Positions 1-5,489 of a DNA stretch of 21,683 nucleotides are shown here, piece after piece (position 1 is the stretch's first letter; each line of letters starts with the position of its first letter). The position numbers and the translations under genes are program-made. The stretch is from the IMG/VR virus record IMGVR_UViG_3300046007_004921, positions 1 through 21,683 of that record. One strand, written 5' to 3'. This DNA comes from a virus. The notes under the pieces are model-generated. The model was not told where the DNA came from. It ran no database searches and worked only from the letters and a program-made list of their open reading frames with translations.

Positions 1-48
1 AGAGCGAATATCATGCTTAAAAACAAAAGCTTTGAGGAGGCCAAGTAT

Positions 49-336
49 ATGTTTACGCTAGATTGGTGTTTGGGGCCGCACTATACCTCTGGCTACGGGG
101 AGATGGCGGCTGGCCACAAGTGCGGTCATGTGTTTGCGGGTGATGGACAATACTTTATCCAGCCTAACAATCGTGTGCTATGGATGGACGGGGGATCGTT
201 TATCGCCAAGAAGTTTCCCCAAAAGCCCGACTGGAAGGTATTTAGCCAAGAATTTAGCTGCGAAAGCACAGGAAGCCGCTGGGTTAGCGAAAGCGAGGAG
301 GAGCTATGGTTTTACGATTTCAAAGAGCAGGGATAG
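49..336 (+). CDS. Hypothetical protein, 95 aa
   Basis: I do not recognise this protein. It is rich in aromatic residues (Trp, Tyr, Phe) with no transmembrane segment or signal peptide, and ends in an acidic WVSESEEELWFYDF-like stretch. An in-frame ATG at 13 would add 12 residues. I chose the ATG at 49 because a near-perfect ribosome-binding site, GAGGAGG at 34-40, lies 8 bases before it, whereas the ATG at 13 has nothing comparable. The 3' end overlaps the next gene by 31 bases, so the two are probably translated together. A role cannot be inferred from the sequence. Confidence 0.7.
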   Translation: MFTLDWCLGPHYTSGYGEMAAGHKCGHVFAGDGQYFIQPNNRVLWMDGGSFIAKKFPQKPDWKVFSQEFSCESTGSRWVSESEEELWFYDFKEQG

Positions 337-596
337 TAATTGCACTACTTATTACAAGTGGTTGTGTTTCTTATCCACCCCGCCCCTATCCTTGGAACTT
401 CCCCCCAGAACATGAATGGAACGCGCCATTGGAGACTAGTTGGGTCAATGCTGTTGACGCCTTCCGCAACTGGACAGCCCCCAAGGGGAGGGTCTGGAAT
501 CCGATTATTCGGCAGTATGAGCCTGACTTTGGCTATGAGATTGAACTAATGAAGCTTCTGGAGAGGGATCTTGAAGAGTATGAAATGTATCAATAA
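306..596 (+). CDS. Small lipoprotein (possible o-spanin-like)
   Basis: The N-terminus is a lipoprotein signal peptide: a short basic start (MVLRFQR), a hydrophobic core (AGIVIALLI) and a lipobox TSGC, with the lipid-modified cysteine at residue 20. The mature part is about 77 residues. It begins with a proline- and aromatic-rich run (PPRPYPWNFPP) and ends in an acidic, probably helical tail. A GAGGAG ribosome-binding site at 295-303 sits just before the ATG, inside the end of the preceding gene. Proline-rich small lipoproteins occur among phage outer-membrane spanins (Rz1 type), but no inner-membrane spanin is nested with it and the likely lysis genes are at the other end of the window. Superinfection exclusion is another possibility. 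The lipoprotein call is firm; the role is not. Confidence 0.75.
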   Translation: MVLRFQRAGIVIALLITSGCVSYPPRPYPWNFPPEHEWNAPLETSWVNAVDAFRNWTAPKGRVWNPIIRQYEPDFGYEIELMKLLERDLEEYEMYQ

Positions 597-909
597 TCCA
601 ACCTTGTTTGCGGGCTTCGCGCCCGTTAGCGTGGCACCAATCATGGCATCCCCGACAAAGCGCGGCAAACAGGCTATAGTCGCAAAGGTAGCGACCAATC
701 CTGCCCGCCTTATGATGGATATCCTGACTCTTCGCCTTCTTACATTTCTCGCATATGGGATGCAATGCCAAGTAAGCTTTCTTCACCTTTGCATACTCAT
801 TGTATTCACGCTGGCGTTTGGGGGATGCGCTCCGCAACCTTCCGTTGCGCTTAAGTGGCTGATTCCTGCTTAATGGGGTTTTTGAACGAAGTGGAGTTTT
901 TCTTGTCAT
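505..909 (-). CDS. HNH-type endonuclease-like zinc protein, 134 aa
   Basis: The protein matches, by eye, a common phage HNH family. It has a basic N-terminal arm (MTRKTPLRSKTPL), then CEKC (C53, C56), a paired histidine with following glycine (HH at 65-66, HHKAGRIG), and CRGCHDWCHAN (C85, C88, H89, H93), followed by the typical ARKQGW ending of the core near residue 104. The cysteines would hold a zinc and the histidines form the beta-beta-alpha metal nuclease site. Such proteins nick or cut DNA and often assist packaging or recombination, though here it lies over 4 kb from the terminase genes. The last 30 or so residues run antisense to the 3' end of the lipoprotein gene, a convergent overlap of 92 bases. 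It starts back to back with the gene at 917, with 7 bases between the start codons. Confidence 0.8.
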   Translation of the reverse strand: MTRKTPLRSKTPLSRNQPLKRNGRLRSASPKRQREYNEYAKVKKAYLALHPICEKCKKAKSQDIHHKAGRIGRYLCDYSLFAALCRGCHDWCHANGREARKQGWIIDTFHTLQDPSPEASLVQSHSQSQAHTAE

Positions 910-916
910 ACCTACT

Positions 917-1105
917 ATGATTACTTGGAACGATTACAATAATACAAAACCCGATGCAGAGGGAATCTACCTCATCAAAAACGATGAGTCAAACCCTCCA
1001 TTGAAATGGGCCTGCCATTACCACCCCCACCATGGATGGAGCGGGATTGGACACATCCTTGAACGTGTGATTAAGTATTGGACACCATGGCCCGATTCAA
1101 AGTAG
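917..1105 (+). CDS. Small DUF551-like protein, 62 aa
   Basis: A short protein beginning MITWNDY and ending YWTPWPDSK. The spacing of an N-terminal Trp, a KPD-x-EGIYL segment and a C-terminal Y/H-W-x-P-x-P motif resembles the small phage proteins grouped as DUF551, whose function is unknown. I see no Shine-Dalgarno motif. The start codon is separated by only 7 bases from the oppositely directed HNH gene, so both must be expressed from within this junction or from further upstream. The family resemblance is by eye. Confidence 0.6.
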   Translation: MITWNDYNNTKPDAEGIYLIKNDESNPPLKWACHYHPHHGWSGIGHILERVIKYWTPWPDSK

Positions 1106-1311
1106 TTCTTACAGTAATCAATGAAGACTCTGTTTCCCCATTCGTTGTTGGCCCACGGTTCCGTCGAGGAACCCCCATGCCAATGGAAGCGTTGTTCGCT
1201 GAACGTGGCGGTTACTTCTTTGACCCAGAATCAGAAATCGAGATGGCCAGAGATTGCGCCGAATCCTTTCAAAAATACATCAATCAATCAGAGAAAAAAA
1301 AGAAAAAATGA
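1087..1311 (+). CDS. Hypothetical protein, 74 aa
   Basis: Not recognised. The protein begins MARFKVVLTVI, has a short basic RFRRG segment, and ends in a lysine run (SEKKKKK). An upstream in-frame TTG at 1078 would add three residues; the ATG at 1087 is preferred as the normal start codon. It overlaps the end of the preceding gene and shares an ATGA stop/start junction with the next, placing it in a translationally coupled chain of tiny genes from 917 to 1720. Confidence 0.55.
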   Translation: MARFKVVLTVINEDSVSPFVVGPRFRRGTPMPMEALFAERGGYFFDPESEIEMARDCAESFQKYINQSEKKKKK

Positions 1312-1499
1312 GCGAAAGTAATAAAACTTACATTGTGTGCCACGGAGAGAAAGTTGTGGAACTTCATGCCTTTGGACTAAGCAGGGAAGAGGCAACTCTT
1401 GAGTCCGAAAAACTAACGGGCCAAGGATACAACAACGTTCGTATTCGCTTGGAAGATCCCGTTCATCCGACTTGGCCGCTTAATTTTGACGCACAATGA
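1308..1499 (+). CDS. Hypothetical protein, 63 aa
   Basis: Not recognised. The ATG at 1308 overlaps the stop codon of the preceding gene (ATGA), typical of coupled phage genes, and is preferred over an in-frame TTG at 1254. The pattern is short beta strand (TYIVCHGEKVVELHAF), a helix (SREEATLESEKLTGQG), then a strand (NNVRIRLE), a compact alpha/beta fold seen in many small phage accessory proteins. No catalytic motif is visible. Its own stop again overlaps the next start. Confidence 0.6.
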   Translation: MSESNKTYIVCHGEKVVELHAFGLSREEATLESEKLTGQGYNNVRIRLEDPVHPTWPLNFDAQ

Positions 1500-1720
1500 A
1501 TGAGACAGAAGCCATGCTTCGCGAAGCCCGCGACAAATGTTACAGGCTACGAAGGGATCGTTTAGCTATTACAAGATCTTATTTGGATGTATCAGAAATG
1601 CTTGATAAGGCTATAGATGGCCTCAAAGAAATTGCCAAGATGGACACCTTACAGGGGGCCAGTCCGCAACAATGCGGAGCCGTCTTAATTGCTATGAATA
1701 CTTTGCAAGAGCTTCAATGA
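1496..1720 (+). CDS. Small helical protein, 74 aa
   Basis: Not recognised. The composition suggests two or three helices with a charged, coiled-coil-like N-terminal half (ETEAMLREARDKCYRLRRDRLAITRS is mostly charged heptads) and a C-terminal helix ending NTLQELQ. The ATG overlaps the upstream stop (ATGA at 1496-1499), and its own stop overlaps the start of the glycosyltransferase-like gene in the same way, so it belongs to the same coupled series. A structural or adaptor role is possible but unsupported. Confidence 0.55.
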   Translation: MNETEAMLREARDKCYRLRRDRLAITRSYLDVSEMLDKAIDGLKEIAKMDTLQGASPQQCGAVLIAMNTLQELQ

Positions 1721-2805
1721 ATATTGTCTTTGCCTACCACAACGGAGATGCTGAATTGGCTATGGAGTCAGCCAAGGCGATTACAGCTTTTGGCATCAAC
1801 ATGCGACATAAGGCGACTTTATGCTGCACGAAGGATACATCTGGAGCTTCGGACATCATCTATGAACTAAAGAAAAGTTTTCCTGAAGTTGACCAATTGT
1901 TCGCCCAAGACGGATTTGACGGCTGGCCTCTTGGCCCAAACCAGATGTTTGCCGATGTAGCTGCTGCAATGTACCCAACCAATACCCCGTTCTACTTCTG
2001 GGAGCCAGATTGCGTTCCGATGAAAGAAGGATGGGCTGACGATCTCGACGTTGAATACCACAAACAGGTCGGTATTCTTGGTCACCTTTACGAGGGTGGC
2101 ATGGCATCCAACGGAAAAAACATCTACAAGATGATCGTTGGAAGCGCGGTCTATCCTGCTAATTTCTTGGACTTTTGTCCTTCGGCCCAATCTCTATCAA
2201 CCTACAATTTGGCCTATAGGGAATCAGGAAATGTTCCAGAGCCTTGGGACGTTCGTTGTCGCTGGAACTTCATGGAGATTGGCCGCGACACGCCTCTTAT
2301 CCGAACCTACTGGAAAAGCGTTAACTACCAATGGAAGGATGGGAAAATTGTGTTTTTTGCTGCTGATCCAGAAGCCCAAGCGGTTCAGGGTGTTACTTGC
2401 CCAGACAGAGTTATATCCAGCCAAGCCGTGGTCATTCACGGGTGTAAGGATGGATCTCTCCACAAAATGGCGCAAGAGGGATTTCCAATGCCGTCAGATT
2501 CCACGGGATTAAATACCCCATCGAATTCGATGGGATTAAAAAGGGGGGGGCAAATTGCCACCCCCCTTGTGCAAAGCGTCAACAATGATGCACAAAGTCC
2601 TACAGTTTGCAACAATACCTCAGATGTGAGCAATTCGCCAGAAGTGGCGACAAAATCAAAATCTACTCTAAAGCCAAAAAATAACTCGTCACAAAAGGCG
2701 AAAAAGAAGCGAGTTATCTCTGAGGTGGAGCGCGAACGCCGCAGGCAGGCGATGATGGAAATTTTGCAAAGAAAGCGTGAACGAAAGGCCCAAGAGGCTG
2801 TCTAA
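1717..2805 (+). CDS. Glycosyltransferase-like protein with basic C-terminal tail, 362 aa
   Basis: Residues 1-250 look like a GT-A-type glycosyltransferase domain. There is an opening strand MNIVFAYHNGD, an alternating alpha/beta pattern, an acidic motif E96-P-D98 in FYFWEPDCVP that fits the metal/nucleotide-sugar DxD position, and a late histidine (H241 in VIHGCKDGS) that fits the closing metal ligand. Such enzymes in phages modify DNA, virion proteins or host envelope; the substrate is unknown. From about residue 258 a Ser/Thr/Asn-rich low-complexity linker leads into a Lys/Arg-rich helix (KKKRVISEVERERRRQ and onward). The DNA for this tail carries a cluster of inverted repeats and an 8-G run. 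The ATG at 1717 overlaps the upstream stop (ATGA); an in-frame upstream extension lacks support. Confidence 0.6.
   Translation: MNIVFAYHNGDAELAMESAKAITAFGINMRHKATLCCTKDTSGASDIIYELKKSFPEVDQLFAQDGFDGWPLGPNQMFADVAAAMYPTNTPFYFWEPDCVPMKEGWADDLDVEYHKQVGILGHLYEGGMASNGKNIYKMIVGSAVYPANFLDFCPSAQSLSTYNLAYRESGNVPEPWDVRCRWNFMEIGRDTPLIRTYWKSVNYQWKDGKIVFFAADPEAQAVQGVTCPDRVISSQAVVIHGCKDGSLHKMAQEGFPMPSDSTGLNTPSNSMGLKRGGQIATPLVQSVNNDAQSPTVCNNTSDVSNSPEVATKSKSTLKPKNNSSQKAKKKRVISEVERERRRQAMMEILQRKRERKAQEAV
2491..2717. repeat. Cluster of inverted repeats within the 3' part of the glycosyltransferase-like gene
   Basis: Successive inverted repeats: an 18-bp perfect palindrome CCCATCGAATTCGATGGG (2517-2534); AAGGGGGG plus GGCAA paired with TTGCC plus CCCCCCTT, one bulged base (2541-2568); TTGTGCA/TGCACAA (2567-2573, 2589-2595); CTCA/TGAG with a 4-base loop (2619-2630); TCGCCA/TGGCGA with a 4-base loop (2635-2650); ATAACTCG/CGAGTTAT with a 21-base loop (2681-2688, 2710-2717). 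A GGGATTAAA direct repeat flanks the first palindrome. The series ends about 100 bases before the helicase gene. Function unknown. Confidence 0.7.
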
Positions 2806-2813
2806 CGCTTCCT

Positions 2814-4118
2814 ATGCAAGAAGTCATCTTTGAACCATCCGCCGAAACCGCCATTCTTTCATGCCTCTGTCATGCCCCGTCAGAGGATCAGCGTGAGATC
2901 CTTTTATCCATAAAGGAAGATCATTTCTACCTTCAGGAGAACAAGATCATCTTTCGGGCAGTCATGCGCTGTATCGCCAAGGGGATGCAGGCAGACATCA
3001 TCAATGTTAAAGGAGAGATCGAAGCCGCCAACGAATACGATATTGTCGGGGGTGAACAAAAGATTACAGAAGTTGCAACTTCGTGTGTAGCCCACAACAA
3101 CTGGAAACGCTACTACCCCAAGCTGGAAGAGGCCCGCTACAGAAGGTCGTTGGAATACTTGGCCAATGACATGGTTCACAAAGCCAGAGATCGCGAACTA
3201 AAGATCGAAGAACTCAAGAATTGGTCGGAAACCACTGTCATGCGGGCTGACTACGAGATGGATGATGGCAGCAAGCTGTCTATTAACAATGCCTTGGATC
3301 GCGCTGCCCAGAACATCGAATCCACGATTGCTGGAAAACCCTGTATCGGCATTCGCACTGGCATCACTCCATTGGATGACCTTCTTATGTTTGGCTTGCG
3401 TGGCGGGGACATGGTTGTCTTGGCTGCGAGACCAGCGGTTGGTAAGACGGCCAGCGCCCTTCAGATTGCTGAAAACGTGGCGCTTAACCAGAAGAAGCGG
3501 GTATTAATCTTTTCTTTGGAGATGACAAGCGTTGCCCTCATGGAGCGCATGATCCGCTCGCGGGCGCGTGTGGGTGCTGCTGACATCCTTTCTGGTCGGG
3601 TAGCCCCGCATCAGAAGCAATCTCTCGGACGGGCTGTGCAGGAAATCCAAGCATCTGAAATCATTTGCGACGATAGCTCGGCTAAATCTATCGGCTATCT
3701 CAAGGCGGTAGCTCGCCGTGCCCACCAACGCACTCCGCTAGACCTCATCATCATTGACTACCTCCAGTTGGTTAAGGGCGATAGCAAGAGGGGCAAAGAC
3801 AATCGCGTGTGCGAGGTTGAGGAGATTAGTGGCGGAATTAAGGATCTGGCTAAAACCCTCAAGGTTCCCGTTTTGGTGTTGGCTCAACTAAACCGCGATC
3901 CCGACAAGCGCGGAGGACGCCCAAGCCTTTCAGACCTCAAGGGATCTGGAGCCATCGAACAAGACTCAGATATCGTCATCATGCTTCACAGCGAAGACGC
4001 CCAAGACCATGAGCAGAATCCTACCATGGAGTTTATTGTCGGCAAGCATCGTGACGGGCCTACAGGCGTGGCCAACATGAGCTTCAATAAGGCGATTACC
4101 CGATTTGAGATGGCGTAG
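2814..4118 (+). CDS. dnaB: DnaB-family replicative DNA helicase, 434 aa
   Basis: This is the ring helicase that unwinds DNA ahead of the phage replication fork. Residues 1-110 form the N-terminal DnaB domain (SAETAILSCL opening). After a linker comes the RecA-type ATPase domain: Walker A ARPAVGKT at 205-212, FSLEM at 243-247, Walker B IIIDYLQL at 312-319 with D315, the VLAQLNR sensor region near 365-371, the SDLKGSGAIEQDSD segment at 383-396 and a GKHRDGPTG arginine-finger region at 410-418. The length fits the family. It begins 8 bases after the preceding stop with no clear Shine-Dalgarno motif. The 3' end overlaps the minus-strand cysteine-rich gene by 23 bases. No primase domain is present, so priming must come from elsewhere. 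Confidence 0.97.
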   Translation: MQEVIFEPSAETAILSCLCHAPSEDQREILLSIKEDHFYLQENKIIFRAVMRCIAKGMQADIINVKGEIEAANEYDIVGGEQKITEVATSCVAHNNWKRYYPKLEEARYRRSLEYLANDMVHKARDRELKIEELKNWSETTVMRADYEMDDGSKLSINNALDRAAQNIESTIAGKPCIGIRTGITPLDDLLMFGLRGGDMVVLAARPAVGKTASALQIAENVALNQKKRVLIFSLEMTSVALMERMIRSRARVGAADILSGRVAPHQKQSLGRAVQEIQASEIICDDSSAKSIGYLKAVARRAHQRTPLDLIIIDYLQLVKGDSKRGKDNRVCEVEEISGGIKDLAKTLKVPVLVLAQLNRDPDKRGGRPSLSDLKGSGAIEQDSDIVIMLHSEDAQDHEQNPTMEFIVGKHRDGPTGVANMSFNKAITRFEMA

Positions 4119-4698
4119 CCTTCCAGCAATGGGATGGGAAGTTCAATCCTTCACCCGTCTGTGCATCAAGTGGAAGATGGACTGAGACCGCATTGTAGCA
4201 ACCACAGATCCCACAGGCTTTAAGTTGCTGGTCATAAGTCGTTGTCTTTGCTCCCGCAATATGGGGCAGCATACCAGCAATCCCCTTACAACCCCAGCAT
4301 CCAGAAGTTGAAATCTGGTATGGACAAGCAGCGCATATTTTAGCTCTTCGTTCAGCCTCATCTTGATCAACGAGTTGAAATTTGTTGTCCTTGGCAAAAT
4401 GATACATTGCCTTGACCCATCGTACAATTTCACCAAATCCAAGGGTTTGTTTGGCTGTTGAACAAGGAACACAGTTGGTGCTTCCAGCAAGCCTGTCACA
4501 AAGATTGTGTTCTATTTGTGACACAAGATCCGTTGGGGGTGTTATTCCTCTGGATATTAAAAGCTTCTCACAATTCGCAACCATATCATACCAATCACCT
4601 CCGCGAACGGGTTCGCCCACAATCGGACAACTTACCCACCATCCCTGTGGCGGAACATCCGATTTCCTTTCGTAGCAAAATTTGGGCGCTTCACTCAT
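4096..4698 (-). CDS. Cysteine-rich, probably zinc-binding phage protein, 200 aa
   Basis: The N-terminal half (PPQGWWVSCPIVGEPVRGG, a helix, then HNLCDRL) and C-terminal half resemble a phage protein family of unknown function often found near head or packaging genes. Cysteine pairs at C76/C79, C122/C125, C134/C137 and C162/C165/C167, plus C191, suggest one or two zinc sites; the segment ACGICGC followed by VSVHLPL is characteristic. I prefer the ATG at 4698 to one at 4719: it overlaps the upstream small-terminase stop by 8 bases and has GGAG about 10 bases before it. It is therefore the second gene of a two-gene minus-strand unit. It could be a packaging accessory or a DNA-binding adaptor. 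Confidence 0.75.
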   Translation of the reverse strand: MSEAPKFCYERKSDVPPQGWWVSCPIVGEPVRGGDWYDMVANCEKLLISRGITPPTDLVSQIEHNLCDRLAGSTNCVPCSTAKQTLGFGEIVRWVKAMYHFAKDNKFQLVDQDEAERRAKICAACPYQISTSGCWGCKGIAGMLPHIAGAKTTTYDQQLKACGICGCYNAVSVHLPLDAQTGEGLNFPSHCWKATPSQIG

Positions 4699-5461
4699 TG
4701 ACAACCAACTCCGCTTCATAGGTGTTGTTTTCGGGAATCTTCATGGAATCCAGTTTGGTGGCAATATTAATCTGAATTGCATTTTGCTGATTATTGCCCT
4801 CAGAAAAGTTTATAGATGCTGCTTCTGCCAACTGCTTGATATTTCTCATCATGCCAAGAGCTTCCATGCCATCTAGGTCTTGCGCGGCATCAGCGGCTTT
4901 CACCAGAACCCTGCCAGTCAGAAACTTGATCGATTTTTTCATGGTCTCCAATGAAGCCGTAATTTCCGACATCAAAGTGGGAACGCCGTCATCCTCCCAA
5001 GGGGCTGGAGACTGCTCGTTGACCAGACGCTCTCTGCATTGAATCCAGCGTTGGGTATCCCGCCATAGACAGACAGTAGATTCGCTAACCTTCAGTTCTT
5101 CGGCAATATCCCGCATGGTGCGCCCCGAACAATACATGGAGAATCCCTTGATGCATTCCAGCCTGCGTTTCTTATCCATCTCCTCCATTCTGGCGGGAGG
5201 GGCAATTAGGGCTACTGGACGCTCCTTATCCCAAGGGTAGAGGTTTTCTGCTTCTGGGTTTTCCTGCCAGACCTTGACGTACTCGTCCCACTTTTCGCTA
5301 TAGATTAGCTTTTCGAGAGTTGGTTTATGCTTTGTTTCCAAGGCTTTCATTACTTCTGGCAATCCTCTCCCAGCGGCGTAGAGCCTAAATGCGCTCTGTT
5401 TTTTGATGCGGTTTTCTGGTGTGTCCCAATTCCGTTCTCCGCTCTTGCGCTTTTTCTCCAT
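4691..5461 (-). CDS. terS: Probable terminase small subunit with two HTH-like segments, 256 aa
   Basis: Residues 107-140 contain a helix-turn-helix (GRTMRDIAEELKVSESTVCLW). Residues 22-60 show a degenerate copy with the same spacing (FRLYAAGRGLPEVMKALETK ... TLEKLIYSEKW), suggesting a tandem duplication. A helical middle (MSEITASLETMKKSIKFLTG) could oligomerise and the tail is polar. The small terminase subunit recognises phage DNA and hands it to the large subunit. The assignment rests on the HTH, helical middle and adjacency to terL. The two genes are divergent, with 28 bases between their starts, instead of the usual same-strand order. A transcriptional regulator is the main alternative. 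Confidence 0.65.
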   Translation of the reverse strand: MEKKRKSGERNWDTPENRIKKQSAFRLYAAGRGLPEVMKALETKHKPTLEKLIYSEKWDEYVKVWQENPEAENLYPWDKERPVALIAPPARMEEMDKKRRLECIKGFSMYCSGRTMRDIAEELKVSESTVCLWRDTQRWIQCRERLVNEQSPAPWEDDGVPTLMSEITASLETMKKSIKFLTGRVLVKAADAAQDLDGMEALGMMRNIKQLAEAASINFSEGNNQQNAIQINIATKLDSMKIPENNTYEAELVVNE

Positions 5462-5489
5462 TCGGATTAGTTTAGTATAAATTTCATAA
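5462..5489. promoter_or_regulatory. Short AT-rich divergent junction between terS and terL
   Basis: Only 28 bases separate the two start codons. They include TATAAAT on the plus strand (5476-5482) and TATACT on the minus strand (5479 down to 5474), both -10-like, without a recognisable -35. Neither gene has a Shine-Dalgarno motif here. Promoter elements would have to lie inside the opposing coding regions. Whether this is a promoter or just an A/U-rich initiation region cannot be told. Confidence 0.35.

Noticed and set aside
611-625. CGGGC/GCCCG hairpin within the HNH gene
   Set aside because: A five-pair stem with no T-run on either strand, expected by chance in coding DNA.
571-873. 100-residue plus-strand frame opposite the HNH gene
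   Set aside because: The minus strand carries clear CxxC/HH/CxxCH motifs in a known family layout; the plus frame is its shadow.
882-910. TTGAAC box 17 bases before GTCATA as a promoter for the 917 gene
   Set aside because: The -10 hexamer matches the consensus poorly.
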